Below, in pieces: positions 10,101 to 19,543 of a stretch of DNA of 64,000 nucleotides. Under the pieces are notes generated by a model. That model did no database searches. It was not told the origin of the DNA and saw only the letters and a list, made by a program, of their open reading frames with translations. The translations under genes were made by a program, and so were the position numbers. Every line of letters begins with the position of its first letter. Positions within the stretch are counted from its first letter, which is position 1. Location: the NCBI RefSeq assembly GCF_002742645.2, contig NZ_CP033875.1, positions 2,334,001 through 2,398,000 on the forward strand, given 5' to 3'. The DNA is from Caulobacter sp. FWC26. GTDB taxonomy: Bacteria; Pseudomonadota; Alphaproteobacteria; Caulobacterales; Caulobacteraceae.

Positions 10101-10572
10101 CGGCGGTCTTGCCGGCGGCGAAGAGAGCGTCGACGGGGCCATCGGTCCCGCCCGACAGCAGGATCAGGCCCTCGCTGTACTCAGCCACCTTGGCCCAAGG
10201 AACGACGGGTTCAGGCAGCTCAGCGCTGTCGAGATAGGCGATCGACGACAGTTCGGAGAGGTTGAGGTAGCCCCGCTCGTTCTGGGCCAGCAACATGATG
10301 GTCGGCGCACGCGCCCAGCGCTCGGTAGGGCCTCCGCCGATGCCGACCACGGGAATGGCGCAGCCGATGATGGGCTGCACGCCAGCATCCTTGGCGTAGG
10401 AGGAGTATTCCAGCGCCCCGAAGAGGTTGGCGCGGTCGGCGAGACCCGCGGCAGGCATCTTGGCCTCGGCGGCCAGCTTGCCGATCTGGTCGGCCTTTAT
10501 GGCGCCTTCTAGCAGCGAGTAGGCCGAACGGACCCGCAGGTGGACGAAACCTTGCCCCTCCGCGCCCGACAT
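7141..10572 (-). CDS. dnaE: DNA polymerase III subunit alpha
   Basis: DnaE is the replicative polymerase subunit of the Pol III holoenzyme. At 1143 residues it is full length. The N-terminal PHP domain begins [15 protein letters not shown]; the catalytic acidic pair is in [16 protein letters not shown] (around residue 405), with [14 protein letters not shown] just before it. The C-terminal OB-fold ([22 protein letters not shown]) and tail follow. The start is ATG 10572. A 29-codon gene on the same strand ends 35 bp upstream and may be co-transcribed. No terminator is evident in the 156 bp between dnaE and the upstream methyltransferase frame. Confidence 0.97.
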   Translation of the reverse strand: MSGAEGQGFVHLRVRSAYSLLEGAIKADQIGKLAAEAKMPAAGLADRANLFGALEYSSYAKDAGVQPIIGCAIPVVGIGGGPTERWARAPTIMLLAQNERGYLNLSELSSIAYLDSAELPEPVVPWAKVAEYSEGLILLSGGTDGPVDALFAAGKTAEASAALAEMHRMFGDRFYVELQRHGLPRQAAAEPGLVNWAYDHDVPLVATNDVYFAKPGFYEAHDALLCISDGAFVGQDERRRVTPEHWFKPADEMRKLFADLPEACDNTLDIARRCAFMVHKRDPILPSFPTGDGRNEAEELEHQAREGLKMRLEGLTLSAPEEEYWKRLDFELGIIKKMGFPGYFLIVSDFIKWGKAHGIPVGPGRGSGAGSLVAWVLTITDLDPLRFGLLFERFLNPERVSMPDFDVDFCQERREEVISYVQEKYGRDRVAQIITFGSLQARAVLRDVGRVMQLPLGLVDRLCKMVPNNPAAPVTLAQAIDLEPRLKQAKKEDANVSACLDVALQLEGLFRNASTHAAGVVIGDRPLTQLTPLYKDPRSDLPATQFNMKWVESAGLVKFDFLGLKTLTVLDRAVKHLKKRGFEIDLGKLPFDDAKTYELLASGQTVGVFQLESQGMRDTLRKMRCGSIEEITALISLYRPGPMDNIDTFVDCKFGRKPVDTLHPSLEAVLKETYGVIVYQEQVMQIAQILAGYSLGEADLLRRAMGKKKKEEMDLQKIRFVSGAKEKGVPEEQSGSIFELVAKFAGYGFNKSHAAAYAFISYQTAWLKANTPVEFFAASMSLDLSNTDKLAVFHQDARRFGITVRAPDVNRSGADFEVENGEVLYALGAIRNVGLEAMKHLVAVREEGGPFRDIFDFVERIDPKQVNKRAIENLARAGAFDSIHKNRAQIVASADVLIAHAQSCHADRQGGQGGLFGSDPGAGRPRLSKTENWNQVDLLDEELSAVGFYLTGHPLEDMVGMLRRRRTVMLAEAMAQAEAGAEAFRMCGVVRRRQERASQSGEKFAFVSLSDPTGEYEVLYPPESLRKCRDVLEPGKAVAIKVRAKARDGEVRFFGDDAEPIEKAVENVVAGLRVHLSPSAAEIDALKRRLEPAQAQKGGEVTFVAAIGGGREIELRLPGRYTLDAALRGALKTAPGVALLEDV

Positions 10573-10607
10573 GACCGACCTCCGCTAAATCATCGCCACG
10601 CGGCGAC

Positions 10608-10697
10608 TCAGGCCACCAAGTTGGCGACCGTGCACATCATCCAGACGAAGCCGACGACGGAAACAAGGGCCAAAGACTCACGCGCGACACGGATCAT
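10608..10697 (-). CDS. Predicted 29-residue single-pass membrane peptide
   Basis: A short frame starts at ATG 10697 and ends in TGA at 10608. The start is preceded by GGAGG with a 5-nt spacer, one of the best ribosome-binding sites in the window. The peptide begins [17 protein letters not shown], then [11 protein letters not shown]: a short basic N-terminus and about 20 hydrophobic residues with one Trp and one Cys, which would span a membrane once. It lies 35 bp upstream of dnaE on the same strand. I do not recognise a family. It is too short for normal gene finding; the strong SD and the coherent hydrophobic pattern are the evidence. Confidence 0.55.
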   Translation of the reverse strand: MIRVARESLALVSVVGFVWMMCTVANLVA

Positions 10698-10862
10698 CGG
10701 AACCTCCACAGATTTCTTGTTTTGTTCCATATTCCGGTTTTGTTCTGTTCACAAGATGTTCCGCACCGGTCCAGTGCATTTTCTTCGTGCGAAAGACCGA
10801 TCAGTCCCCTGCGGCCCCCGAAACGGGTGGCCAATCCGCTCGGAGTCGGCCAGATCAGCGCC

Positions 10863-11822
10863 ATGCGCCTGATCATCGACACCGACACGGCGGGAGACGA
10901 CGTGTTCTCCCTGATGCTCGCCCTCACCCGTCCTGGGGTGCAGCTCGAGGCCATCACCATCGCGCACGGCAATGTTGGCTTCGAACAGCACGCCGAGAAT
11001 GCGCTTGTCACGCTGGAGCGCTGCGGGCGGGCCGGTGAGGTTCCGGTCTATCTCGGCGCCCAGTTTCCTCTGATGCGGGCGCCCCTGGATGCCGCCTACG
11101 TGTTCGGCCGCGACGGCATGAGCGACAGCGGCTTTGCGAAGACGGCGCAGCGTCCCGCAGACGGCCACGCGGTCGACGAACTGGTGCGGCGGATCATGGC
11201 CGCCCCGGGCGAGATCACCCTGATCGCCCAGGCGCCTCTGACCAACATCGCCCTCGCCTATCAGCGCGAGCCGCGCATCGCCAAGGCGCTGAAACACCTG
11301 TGGGTGATGGGCGGCACCGACAACGGCGTCGGCAATGTGACGCCGGCGGCGGAGTACAATTTCTACGCCGATCCCGAGGCGGCCAAGATCGTGGTCAACG
11401 CCGGCTTCAACCTCTCCATCGCCACCTGGACCCTGACCTTGAAGGACGGGTTATGGACGACGGAGCAACTGGACGCGCTGGACGCACTGGGCACTGACAA
11501 GGCGCGGTTCTTCACGGATGTGAACCGCGCCTCGCTCGCTTTCGCCCGCGAGACCGAGGGCCTGGACGGCAGCCTGCACCCCGACGCCCTCACCTGTGCG
11601 ATCGCCTTGGACGAGAGCCTGATTCTTGAGGCCGAGCACTGCGTCGTCGATGTCGAAACCGTTGGCGAGCTCACCCGCGGCTATCTGAGCGTCTCACATT
11701 CGATTCTGCCTGACATCGAGATCGCTGACCCGGCGCTGAAGCGCCGTGCGCCAAACGCGCGCGTGATCAAGGCAATCGATCGCGAAGGCTTCTTTGCGGC
11801 GATGCGAGGCGCCCTGCTCTAG
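10863..11822 (+). CDS. Inosine-uridine preferring nucleoside hydrolase family protein
   Basis: Members of this family split the N-glycosidic bond of ribonucleosides for purine/pyrimidine salvage. The calcium-binding N-terminal motif appears as IIDTDTAGDD at residues 4-13, then ITIAHGNVGFEQ (the usual TTVxGN region), VMGGTDNGVGNVTPAAEYNF (close to the GGxxxxxGNxxPxAEFN core) and, late, LHPDALTCAIAL in place of HDPLAVA. The length of 319 residues is normal. The start at ATG 10863 lies at the motif-bearing N-terminus. The gene converges on lolD, with a 4-bp overlap of the 3' ends. Substrate preference cannot be read from the sequence. Confidence 0.85.
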   Translation: MRLIIDTDTAGDDVFSLMLALTRPGVQLEAITIAHGNVGFEQHAENALVTLERCGRAGEVPVYLGAQFPLMRAPLDAAYVFGRDGMSDSGFAKTAQRPADGHAVDELVRRIMAAPGEITLIAQAPLTNIALAYQREPRIAKALKHLWVMGGTDNGVGNVTPAAEYNFYADPEAAKIVVNAGFNLSIATWTLTLKDGLWTTEQLDALDALGTDKARFFTDVNRASLAFARETEGLDGSLHPDALTCAIALDESLILEAEHCVVDVETVGELTRGYLSVSHSILPDIEIADPALKRRAPNARVIKAIDREGFFAAMRGALL

Positions 11823-12505
11823 CCTCGCTGGACTTCGAGGTGGCCGTCCTTCAGGGCGACCACCCGATCCATAAACCGCGCGAGCTCCATGTTGTGCGTC
11901 GCGATGACAGCCGCAACGCCCTGCTCGCGGCAGACCTGGTAGAGCGATTGGAAGACGGCGCCTGAAGTCGCCGGATCCAGATTGCCCGTGGGCTCATCGG
12001 CCAGTAGCAGCTTGGGACGATTGGCCAGGGCTCGGGCGATCGCCACGCGCTGCTGCTCGCCGCCCGACATCTGGGCCGGTTGGTGGTTCAGGCGGTGGCC
12101 TAGGCCCAGCCCTTCCAGCAGCGCTTTAGCCCGAGCGTCAGCCTCTCGGCGGCTTTTGCCCGCGATGGTCAGCGGCATGGCCACGTTCTCCAGCGCGGAG
12201 AACTCCGGCAGCAGGTGGTGGAACTGATAGACAAAGCCGACCGTCCCCAGGCGAATACGTGTGCGCGCCCGCTCCGAGAGCGTGGAGCAGTCACGTCCCT
12301 CCAACGCCACAAGACCAGCGTCTGGCCGTTCCAACAGGCCGGCCGAATGCAGCAGGGAGGACTTGCCAGAGCCCGACGGACCGATCAGGCCCACGACCTC
12401 GCCAGGATAGACGTCCAGGTCGACGCCCCGCAGGACGGGCAGATCGCCGGCTTCGGTCTTGTAGACGCGTTCCAGGCCGCGCAGGGCGAGAACAGGATCA
12501 CTCAT
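11819..12505 (-). CDS. lolD: Lipoprotein-releasing ABC transporter ATP-binding protein
   Basis: LolD powers extraction of outer-membrane lipoproteins from the inner membrane. The 228-residue ATPase has Walker [11 protein letters not shown], the signature [15 protein letters not shown], and Walker [13 protein letters not shown]. It follows lolC/E with an 8-bp overlap, so the two are a coupled pair. MacB-type export ATPases look similar, but pairing with the LolC-type permease favours LolD. Confidence 0.92.
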   Translation of the reverse strand: MSDPVLALRGLERVYKTEAGDLPVLRGVDLDVYPGEVVGLIGPSGSGKSSLLHSAGLLERPDAGLVALEGRDCSTLSERARTRIRLGTVGFVYQFHHLLPEFSALENVAMPLTIAGKSRREADARAKALLEGLGLGHRLNHQPAQMSGGEQQRVAIARALANRPKLLLADEPTGNLDPATSGAVFQSLYQVCREQGVAAVIATHNMELARFMDRVVALKDGHLEVQRG

Positions 12506-13778
12506 AGCGGAGCGCCTCCACCGGATCGAGGCGCGAGGCGCGCAGGGCGGGCGGAAGTGTGGCCAAGATGCTCATGGCCGCCGAGGCCAGGACAATGCCG
12601 CCGACCTCGCGCCAATCGATCTTCGCCGGAATGTGCGAGAGCATATAGACGTCGGCATTGAACACCGATGTGCCAGTCGCCCACTCAACGAAGTTCTGGA
12701 TCGGGGTGATGTAGGCGCAGAAGACCACGCCCAGCGCCAGGCCGCACAGAGTTCCGGCCACGCCGATCGAGGCGCCGGCCATCAGGAAGATGCGCAGCAC
12801 CGCGCCCTGGCTGGCGCCCATGGTGCGCAGGATCGCGATGTCCTTGCCCTTGTTCTTCACCAACATGACCAAGCTGGAGATGATGTTCAGGGTCGCGATC
12901 GCCACGATGCAGAACAGGATCAGTCGCATCACCTTGCGCTCGACCTGCAGCGCGGTGAAATAGCTGTGGTTCTTGTCCATCCAGTCGCTGACCAAGGCTC
13001 CGGGACCGCTGGCGACTTCGACCGCCTGCTTCAGCGCCTTGGCGTTGTCGGGGTCGTCGAGCTTGATCTCGACATAGTCGACCGTGGTGTCACGCCCGAA
13101 GAACAGCTGAGCCTGCTCGAGCGGCATGTAGATGAAAGCCTCGTCGAACTGGCTCATGCCAACGCTGAAGACGCCGCCGACGATATAGTTCTTCTCGCGC
13201 GTCGAGCTGCCGAAGGCCGTAGCCGGGCCGGAGGGGGAAATGACGGTGATCGGATCGCCCGGTTGAACGCCGAGGGTCTGGGCCATGCGATCACCGATCA
13301 GCACGATGTCCCCGCCGTACTCGCCCTGGCCAAAGCCCTCCATCGAGCCCTTCTTGATGTTGCCCGAAATCAGCGACATGTGGCGCAGGTCGCTGGTCGT
13401 GACGCCACGTACAATGGCGCCCGTCACCTGCGTAGGACCGATGACCATGGCCTGGGCCTCGACCATCGGCGCGGCCTGGATCACCCCCGGCGCGGCCTTG
13501 ATCCGTCGAATGATGGTGTCCCGGTCAGGCCCGTTGATCAGCGGAGACTGGGCGTAGAGGTGCCCGTTGAAGCCGAGGATCCGGCCGAGCAGCTCGGCCC
13601 GGAAGCCGTTCATGACGCTCATCACGGTGATGAGGGCGAAGACCGCCAGCATCACCGCGCTGAACGAGATGACCGAGATCAGCGCCACGCCGCCGTTCTT
13701 GCGCTTGGCGAACAGGTACCGGCGAGCGACCGAGCGCTCCCAGCGACTGAAGGGACCGGCGGCGCGGGCGTCTGGCAT
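12498..13778 (-). CDS. lolC: Lipoprotein-releasing ABC transporter permease (LolC/LolE family)
   Basis: This 426-residue protein has the LolC/E layout: one N-terminal membrane helix (about 30-60, after RRYLFAKRKNGGVALISVIS), a large periplasmic domain, and three C-terminal helices of the FtsX type (VMRLILFCIVAIATLNIISS onward). Many alphaproteobacteria have one such permease forming a homodimer instead of LolC plus LolE. Its TGA/ATG overlaps proS by one base and it overlaps lolD by 8 bp, so proS-lolC-lolD is one transcription unit. The C-terminus ends DPVEALRYE, the usual family ending. Confidence 0.92.
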   Translation of the reverse strand: MPDARAAGPFSRWERSVARRYLFAKRKNGGVALISVISFSAVMLAVFALITVMSVMNGFRAELLGRILGFNGHLYAQSPLINGPDRDTIIRRIKAAPGVIQAAPMVEAQAMVIGPTQVTGAIVRGVTTSDLRHMSLISGNIKKGSMEGFGQGEYGGDIVLIGDRMAQTLGVQPGDPITVISPSGPATAFGSSTREKNYIVGGVFSVGMSQFDEAFIYMPLEQAQLFFGRDTTVDYVEIKLDDPDNAKALKQAVEVASGPGALVSDWMDKNHSYFTALQVERKVMRLILFCIVAIATLNIISSLVMLVKNKGKDIAILRTMGASQGAVLRIFLMAGASIGVAGTLCGLALGVVFCAYITPIQNFVEWATGTSVFNADVYMLSHIPAKIDWREVGGIVLASAAMSILATLPPALRASRLDPVEALRYE

Positions 13779-15109
13779 CAGGCGGTCTTGCTCTTGGTCA
13801 GGCCGTCCAGGACGGACTCAAGCGAGGCCGTGTGGCGCTCGCCGGTCTTGCGGTTCTTGATCTCAACGACACCTTCGGCGATGCCCTTGGGACCGACGAT
13901 CAGCTGCCAGGGAAGACCGATCAGGTCCATGGTGGCGAACTTGGCGCCGCCACGGGCGTCGGTGTCGTCGTACAGCACGTCGCGGCCAGCGGCCTTGAGC
14001 GCGTTGTAGGCGGTCTCGCAGGCCGCGTCGCAGGCCGCGTCGCCCTGGCGCATGTTGACGATGCCGACATCGAAGGGCGCGACGCTTTCCGGCCAGATGA
14101 TGCCGCCGTCGTCGTGGCTGGCCTCGATGATCGCGCCCAGCAGGCGGGAAACGCCGACGCCATAGCTGCCCATCTGCACCGGAACCTGCTGGCCATCCGG
14201 CCCTTGGACCGTGGCCTTCATGGGCTCGGAGTACTTCGTGCCGAACGAGAAGATGTGGCCGACCTCGATGCCGCGCGCCGAAAGGCGATCGCTTTCCGGC
14301 AGGGCGTTGAAGGCGGCCTCGTCGTGCATCTCCTCGGTCGCGGCGTACAGCGCCGTGCGCTGGTTCACGATCGGCTGCAGGTCGCCGTTGATCCAGTCGA
14401 GGTCCGGACCGGGCGCGGGCATCTCCACCAGATCCTTGTGGCAGAACACGGCGCTTTCGCCGGTCTCGGCCAGGACGATGAACTCGTGGGAGAGGTCCCC
14501 GCCGATCGGACCGGTGTCGGCCCGCATCGGCACGGCCTTCAGGCCCATCCGCGCGAACAGGTTCAGGTAGGCCACGAACATGCGGTTATACGACTTTCGC
14601 GCGCCGTCCGCGTCGAGGTCGAAGCTGTAGGCGTCCTTCATGAAGAACTCGCGGCCGCGCATCACGCCAAAGCGCGGACGGCGCTCGTCCCGGAACTTCC
14701 ACTGGATGTTGTAGAGGTTCTTGGGCAGGTCCTTGTAGCTCTTGATCGACGCGCGGAAGATGTCGGTGACGACCTCCTCAGCCGTCGGACCGAACAGAAG
14801 CTCGCGCTTGTGACGGTCAGTGATGCGCAGCATCTCGTCGCCGTAGTCGTCGTAGCGACCGCTCTCGCGCCACAGGTCAGCCAATTGGATGGTCGGCATC
14901 AAGAGCTCGATGGCCCCGGCGCGATCCATTTCCTCGCGGACGATCTGTTCGATCTTGTTCAGCACCCGAAGACCCAGCGGCAGCCAGGCATAAATGCCCG
15001 CCGCCTCCTGGCGGATCATGCCGGCGCGGAGCATCAGCTGGTGCGAAACGATCTGGGCGTCGGACGGCGCTTCCTTCAGCACCGGCAGGAAATAGCGCGA
15101 CAAGCGCAT
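13778..15109 (-). CDS. proS: Prolyl-tRNA synthetase, short type without editing insertion
   Basis: ProS charges tRNA-Pro. At 443 residues it is the compact alphaproteobacterial form lacking the INS editing domain of the roughly 570-residue E. coli enzyme. Class II motifs are visible: [21 protein letters not shown] and [16 protein letters not shown] at the N-terminus, motif 2 in the [17 protein letters not shown] region, and motif 3 in [19 protein letters not shown]-terminal anticodon-binding domain follows. It is the first gene of the proS-lolC-lolD unit, with 205 bp between its start and the next upstream terminator. Confidence 0.95.
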   Translation of the reverse strand: MRLSRYFLPVLKEAPSDAQIVSHQLMLRAGMIRQEAAGIYAWLPLGLRVLNKIEQIVREEMDRAGAIELLMPTIQLADLWRESGRYDDYGDEMLRITDRHKRELLFGPTAEEVVTDIFRASIKSYKDLPKNLYNIQWKFRDERRPRFGVMRGREFFMKDAYSFDLDADGARKSYNRMFVAYLNLFARMGLKAVPMRADTGPIGGDLSHEFIVLAETGESAVFCHKDLVEMPAPGPDLDWINGDLQPIVNQRTALYAATEEMHDEAAFNALPESDRLSARGIEVGHIFSFGTKYSEPMKATVQGPDGQQVPVQMGSYGVGVSRLLGAIIEASHDDGGIIWPESVAPFDVGIVNMRQGDAACDAACETAYNALKAAGRDVLYDDTDARGGAKFATMDLIGLPWQLIVGPKGIAEGVVEIKNRKTGERHTASLESVLDGLTKSKTA

Positions 15110-15542
15110 CAGCTTGGAAACTCCGGGAATTCGAGAAGGGCCTGAGATAGCCCCTCGCCCGACAGCTTGGCAACGCAGTAGAGCCTGCCCGGTTCAGAAC
15201 TTTGATCTGAACCGGATCAGCAGGCTCGCCCATCCAAGCTTGGAAGCGCGACTATCGCAGAAACCGCCCGCCACGTTGTGCGGTCGCGCTTCGGGCTAAA
15301 GTATGGCTCCGGCTGCAAAAAGAGAGGCCGCGCGGATCGCCGCGCGGCCTGTCAGTCATCGTCGGGGAAGACGCCACAGAGCGAGACCGGCAAGGCCGAT
15401 CTCCTGAGAACACCTTACCGACCAAACAGATGTTGGGGCACGGTCATCCGCCGGAAGCGCTAACAATGAGGCCATTAGCCCAAGACTTGAGCGTTTCGAG
15501 GCAAAGCGGTCGCCTCTCGCCCAAGCCTTGTGCATTCGCACG
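15110..15542. other. Intergenic region between DUF1467 gene and proS
   Basis: This 433-bp gap contains a clear minus-strand terminator (15317-15350), the upstream region of proS, and between 15356 and 15541 a minus-strand frame of 61 codons (MRMHKAWARGDRFASK...) that starts right after the DUF1467 stop and ends beside the terminator. Its composition is Arg/Ser/Leu-rich and shows no family character, so I do not call it a gene. Confidence 0.5.
15317..15350 (-). terminator. Intrinsic terminator of the mce-DUF1467 unit
   Basis: A perfect 10-bp stem AGGCCGCGCG/CGCGCGGCCT with a 6-nt loop is followed on the minus strand by CTCTTTTTG. It lies about 190 bp beyond the last recognised gene, so an additional short transcript segment exists. 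Confidence 0.75.
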
Positions 15543-15803
15543 TCAGATAGCCGCCGGAAGATCCGGTAGCGTGATCAGCTTGAAGTGCACGATCAGGAAG
15601 AACAGGCCGAACACCACGGCCGAGAGCCAGGTCGTGGTGATGAACTTGCGCTTCAGGTTCGGGTTCATCGGCGCCCCGGGATCCACGCCGGGCGGCGGCT
15701 TGATCCCGGCTTCGAAGAAGCTGCGCGATCCGAGCGGCAGAACCGCGAACAGAACGGTCCACCAAATGGTCATGTAGATCGCGAACCAGGTGATCGGGCT
15801 CAT
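15543..15803 (-). CDS. DUF1467 family membrane protein
   Basis: This is an 86-residue protein with two predicted membrane helices (about residues 5-25 and 59-80) linked by a Pro/Gly-rich segment (IKPPPGVDPGAPMNPNLKRK). It has the size and pattern of DUF1467, a family restricted largely to alphaproteobacteria and of unknown function. Its ATG overlaps the TGA of methylmalonyl-CoA epimerase by one base, a pairing common in alphaproteobacteria, so translation is coupled. I know of no biochemical role. Confidence 0.8.
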   Translation of the reverse strand: MSPITWFAIYMTIWWTVLFAVLPLGSRSFFEAGIKPPPGVDPGAPMNPNLKRKFITTTWLSAVVFGLFFLIVHFKLITLPDLPAAI

Positions 15804-16222
15804 CAGTGATGCGCGTCCTTCGGCGTTTCCATGAGCTCGACAAGCATGCCGCCCATGTCCTTGGGGTGAACAAAGATGATCAGCGTGCCATGTGCGCCGA
15901 TGCGAGGCTCACCGAGCACCGTTGCGCCCTTGGCCACGAGGGCGTCACGGGCTTCGTAGATGTTCTCGACCTCGAAGCAGATGTGATGCTGGCCGCCCTT
16001 AGGGTTCTTGGCCAGGAACCCATGGATCGGGGAACTCTCGCCATAGGGCTCGATCAGTTCGATCTGGCTGTTGGGCAGGTTGACGAAGCAGACCCAGACC
16101 CCCTGTTCCGGCATCGCCCATTTGTCGGTGATCGAAGTCGCGCCGAGCAGGTCGCGATACATCTTCACCGACTCGTCGATAGAGGGCGTGGCGACGCCGA
16201 CGTGATTGAGCTTGCCGATCAT
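15803..16222 (-). CDS. mce: Methylmalonyl-CoA epimerase
   Basis: It interconverts the R and S forms of methylmalonyl-CoA during propionyl-CoA breakdown. The 139-residue protein is a glyoxalase/vicinal-oxygen-chelate fold beginning MIGKLNHVGVATPSIDES. Metal ligands are likely in LNHVG (His), GGQHHICFEVENI (His) and GGMLVELME (Glu). I chose ATG 16222, which has GGGAG upstream, over a longer in-frame start at 16303 that adds 27 non-family residues. It precedes DUF1467 with an ATGA overlap and is separated from rnj by a terminator. Confidence 0.9.
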   Translation of the reverse strand: MIGKLNHVGVATPSIDESVKMYRDLLGATSITDKWAMPEQGVWVCFVNLPNSQIELIEPYGESSPIHGFLAKNPKGGQHHICFEVENIYEARDALVAKGATVLGEPRIGAHGTLIIFVHPKDMGGMLVELMETPKDAHH

Positions 16223-16289
16223 CTCGAGGAACTCCCGCTGCTTTTCTGTTGTTGGCTCTTGGCCTAGCACCAGTGCTGCAATGCGGAAA

Positions 16290-16326
16290 GATAGGGCGTC
16301 CACGGTCCGGCTGCGGACGCCCTATC
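16290..16326 (-). terminator. Intrinsic terminator after rnj
   Basis: A 12-bp perfect stem GATAGGGCGTCC/GGACGCCCTATC begins 2 bp after the rnj stop codon and is followed by TTTCC on the minus strand. It would end the long nuo-birA-coaX-rnj transcript before mce. Confidence 0.7.
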
Positions 16327-16328
16327 GG

Positions 16329-18008
16329 TCAGAGCCGAAGAACCGTCGTCTCGACGACCGGCTTGCGCTCCCAGATGCGGAAGGCCGCCTTCTTCACCGC
16401 GCGGGAAATCGCGCCCTCAATCGTCTCGTCGATCTCGCGCGCATCGCCGTCCAGTTTTTTATAGGCGCTCTCAGCTTCTTCGCAGAGATCATCCAGCGCG
16501 TCATCCAGCGTGTACTCATCGTCGCCCGTCAGGCCGATGCCCCGGATCTGCGGCCCCGAGACGATCTTGTTGCGACCATCGAGCACGATCGACACCGCCA
16601 GCACGCCGTTGAAAGCCGCATGGCGACGTTCGCGCAGCGCCTCGCCGTTCTCCGGCGTGACGACGCCGCCATCCACATACAGACGGCCCGCCGGAACCTC
16701 GTCGATGATCCCGGGCTGGCCCGGCGCCAGCAGCACCATGTCGCCATTGCGCGGACTAACGGCGTGCGGCACCTGCAGGTCCTTGGCCAGAGCGGCGTGC
16801 TCGATCAGGTGGCGACGCTCGCCGTGCGTCGGGACGGCGATGTGCGGTCGCACCCAGGCGTACATCTGGCGCAGCTCGTCCCGGCACGGGTGGCCCGAAA
16901 CGTGGATTCCGGGCGTATCGCGCTCGGTGTGCAGACGCACCCCGCGGTCAGCCAGCTTGTTCTGCAGGTTACGGATCGGGATCTCGTTCCCGGGGATCAC
17001 CCGCGAACTGAAGATCACGTGATCGCCCGAGCCCATCTTCACATGCGGATGGCTGCCGTCGGCGATGCGCGACAGGGCGGCGCGCGCCTCGCCCTGGCTG
17101 CCCGTGCAGAGATAGAGGACCTCGTTTTCGGGCAGGTGCTTGGCCTGGTCGTCGTTGATGAACGGCTCCAGGCCTTCCAACAGACCGACCGAGCGGGCTG
17201 CCGCAGCCATGCGATGCATCGAGCGCCCTGCCAGACTGACCTTGCGACCGCACGCTTGAGCGGCGCGGATTACGGTGTCCATCCGCGCGACGTTGGAGGC
17301 GAAGCAGGCCACGGCGATCTTGCCGCTCAGGCTCTGGATCAGATCGCCCAGCGCCTTGCGGACATCAGCCTCGGAACCGGCAGAGCCCTCTTGGAAAACA
17401 TTGGTGCTGTCGCACACCATGGCCAGCACGCCCTCGTCGCCGAGACGACGGATGGCGGCTTCGTCGGTCGGCGCGCCAAGCTGGGGCTCAGGATCGATCT
17501 TCCAGTCGCCGGTGTGCAGCACCGTGCCCAGCGGCGTTTTGATCGCCAGGCCGTTCGGCTCGGGAATCGAGTGGGTCAAGGTAATCAACTCAAGCTCGAA
17601 CGGCCCGAGTTTGAAGCTGCCGCCCAGGGGCACTTCGGTGATGTCGACCTCGCCCAGCAGATCCGCGTCCCGCAGCTTCTCGCGCAGCAGGAAGGCCGTG
17701 AACGGCGTGGCGAAAACCGGCGCCTTCAGGCGCGGCCACAGCCAGTGCACGGCGCCCAAGTGATCCTCGTGGGCGTGGGTCAGCACGATGCCAAGAATAT
17801 CGTCGGCATAGGGCTCGATATAGGTCGGATCGGGCAGAATGATCTCGACGCCGGGCGTCGTCTGGTCGCCAAACGTCACCCCCAGGTCGACTACGATCCA
17901 CTTGCGATCATGCGCCGGCCCGAAGCCATAGAGATTGAAGTTCATGCCGATCTCGTTCGACCCGCCCAGCGGCAGGAAGACGAACTCGTCGTTCTTGGAC
18001 TTTTTCAT
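16329..18008 (-). CDS. rnj: Ribonuclease J
   Basis: RNase J is a metallo-beta-lactamase/beta-CASP nuclease with 5'-3' exonuclease activity, used for rRNA 5'-end maturation and mRNA turnover in alphaproteobacteria. The 559-residue protein has the zinc motif LTHAHEDHLGAVHWL near residue 75, HTGDWKIDPEP, CDSTN, and the beta-CASP region VMRDTR-equivalent around TGSQGEARAAL, followed by HVSGHPCRDEL. The ATG overlaps the coaX stop by one base. A second RNase J is not visible in this window. Confidence 0.93.
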   Translation of the reverse strand: MKKSKNDEFVFLPLGGSNEIGMNFNLYGFGPAHDRKWIVVDLGVTFGDQTTPGVEIILPDPTYIEPYADDILGIVLTHAHEDHLGAVHWLWPRLKAPVFATPFTAFLLREKLRDADLLGEVDITEVPLGGSFKLGPFELELITLTHSIPEPNGLAIKTPLGTVLHTGDWKIDPEPQLGAPTDEAAIRRLGDEGVLAMVCDSTNVFQEGSAGSEADVRKALGDLIQSLSGKIAVACFASNVARMDTVIRAAQACGRKVSLAGRSMHRMAAAARSVGLLEGLEPFINDDQAKHLPENEVLYLCTGSQGEARAALSRIADGSHPHVKMGSGDHVIFSSRVIPGNEIPIRNLQNKLADRGVRLHTERDTPGIHVSGHPCRDELRQMYAWVRPHIAVPTHGERRHLIEHAALAKDLQVPHAVSPRNGDMVLLAPGQPGIIDEVPAGRLYVDGGVVTPENGEALRERRHAAFNGVLAVSIVLDGRNKIVSGPQIRGIGLTGDDEYTLDDALDDLCEEAESAYKKLDGDAREIDETIEGAISRAVKKAAFRIWERKPVVETTVLRL

Positions 18009-18790
18009 CAGGTCTCGGAGATGGTGTTTCGTCGATAGATTTCGAGGAGACCCCGGATTGTCAGATCGGAGTCGAAATGGTCGATGCTGTCGGTCGCGCC
18101 TTCGAACAGCGAGGCGACGCCGCCTGTGGCGATGACGGTCATGGGCTCGCCACGCTCAGCCTTGATGCGTGAGACGAGACCTTCGATCAGCGAAATATAA
18201 CCCCAGAAGACGCCCGATTGCATGGCGGATACCGTATCGGTTCCCACGATCTTGTTACCGGCGGGACGCTGGATGGCGATGCGTGGCAGCTTCGCCGCCG
18301 CTTCGTGCAGGGCCTGCATCGACAGGTTGATACCCGGCGAGATGATGCCGCCTTCGAAGGCGCCGTCAGCCGCGACGATATCGAACGTCGTGGCCGTACC
18401 GCTGTCGATCACAACGAGGGGACCGGGATAGACCATGGCCGCGCCGATTGCGTTGACCAGCCGGTCAGCGCCGGCTTCGGACGGCTTCTCAATGCGCACG
18501 TCGATGCCCAGCTTGGCGTTCTCGCCAATGACCAGCGGCTCGACGTTGAAGTAGCGGCGGCTCAGATTGCGCAGATTGAAGATCGACTGCGGTACGACGC
18601 TGGAAATGATAACGGCGTCGATCGCCCGGAAACCCAGCCCCTGCATCGACAACAGTTGAGAGAGCCAGACGACATACTCGTCGGCGGTGCGGGTGCTCTC
18701 GGTCGCAGAACGCCACTGCGCCACCCACGATGCACCGTCGTGGATGGCGAACATGGTGTTGGTGTTGCCCTGCTCAATGGCCAGCAGCAT
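18008..18790 (-). CDS. coaX: Type III pantothenate kinase
   Basis: CoaX phosphorylates pantothenate, the first step of coenzyme A synthesis, using the ASKHA fold. Features are [19 protein letters not shown] at the N-terminus (phosphate loop EQGNTNT), [11 protein letters not shown], and [14 protein letters not shown]. The start is ATG 18790, one base overlapping the birA stop (ATGA). The length of 260 residues fits. The birA-coaX-rnj order is found in other alphaproteobacteria downstream of nuoN. Confidence 0.93.
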   Translation of the reverse strand: MLLAIEQGNTNTMFAIHDGASWVAQWRSATESTRTADEYVVWLSQLLSMQGLGFRAIDAVIISSVVPQSIFNLRNLSRRYFNVEPLVIGENAKLGIDVRIEKPSEAGADRLVNAIGAAMVYPGPLVVIDSGTATTFDIVAADGAFEGGIISPGINLSMQALHEAAAKLPRIAIQRPAGNKIVGTDTVSAMQSGVFWGYISLIEGLVSRIKAERGEPMTVIATGGVASLFEGATDSIDHFDSDLTIRGLLEIYRRNTISET

Positions 18791-19542
18791 CAAGCGCCTC
18801 CAAAAAACACGTCGCCGGCGGTGATCCGGCGCAGACTTCCATCGGCCAGGCGCAGCCGAAGCGCGCCATCGGCGTCCAGGGCTTCGGCGACGCCTTCAAC
18901 GGTCTCATGGCCCAGGCGCGCCACGCAAGGCTCGCCCAACCCATGGGCGCGCGCGGTCCAGGCGTCGGCGATGGCGGGAAAACCAAGCCTATCCCAGACC
19001 TGGAGCCAAGACTGGAACGTCTCGGCCAAGCCCTCGGCAGCTTGACGGGGGGAAGGCGGGTTTTCGCGGTAGGTGGCGATCGCCGTCGCAGGCCTTTCGG
19101 CGTCGATCGGCTTGCGCTTCAGATTCACACCGATCCCCACCGCGAGCCAGAGACCGCCAACCGGCGAAGCTCCGGACTCGATGAGAATGCCGCTAACCTT
19201 CAAGCCGCCTAGCAGAGGGTCGTTCGGCCACTTCAGGCTGATTAGCTCGCGCGGGACGTAGCGGGCTAGCAAATCAGCGACCGCCAGAGCGGCGACAAAG
19301 GATATCTGCGCCGCCTCTGCCGGGGTTTTGTCGGTGCGGAGCAGCAGCGTCGCGGCGAGGTTGCCCTCGCCGGTCTCCCAGGCGCGTCCCCGACGACCAC
19401 GGCCGGCAGTTTGCCGAAGACCAACAAGCCACAGAGGCCCGGCCTCGCCTGCTTCGGCCCGACGCCGGGCTTCGGCGTTGGTCGAGTCGATCTCGTCGAG
19501 AACGACGATGGGGGGGACGGTGACGGGCGAAGCGCCCGTCAC
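18790..19542 (-). CDS. birA: Biotin--[acetyl-CoA-carboxylase] ligase, class I without DNA-binding domain
   Basis: The enzyme activates biotin with ATP and attaches it to carboxylase carrier protein. Motifs are [31 protein letters not shown] (biotinyl-adenylate loop) and [20 protein letters not shown]. At about 250 residues it lacks the N-terminal winged-helix repressor domain of E. coli BirA, so it should not regulate biotin genes. I chose GTG 19542 because it overlaps the nuoN stop (GTGA-type junction); upstream frame is antisense-like low-complexity sequence. Confidence 0.9.
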   Translation of the reverse strand: MTGASPVTVPPIVVLDEIDSTNAEARRRAEAGEAGPLWLVGLRQTAGRGRRGRAWETGEGNLAATLLLRTDKTPAEAAQISFVAALAVADLLARYVPRELISLKWPNDPLLGGLKVSGILIESGASPVGGLWLAVGIGVNLKRKPIDAERPATAIATYRENPPSPRQAAEGLAETFQSWLQVWDRLGFPAIADAWTARAHGLGEPCVARLGHETVEGVAEALDADGALRLRLADGSLRRITAGDVFFGGA

Positions 19543-19543
19543 G

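Noticed and set aside
15356..15541. 61-codon minus-strand frame before the terminator at 15317
   Set aside because: It begins right after the DUF1467 stop and ends at the terminator, which is suggestive, but has no recognised family, an unremarkable start and mixed composition. I keep it only as a note.
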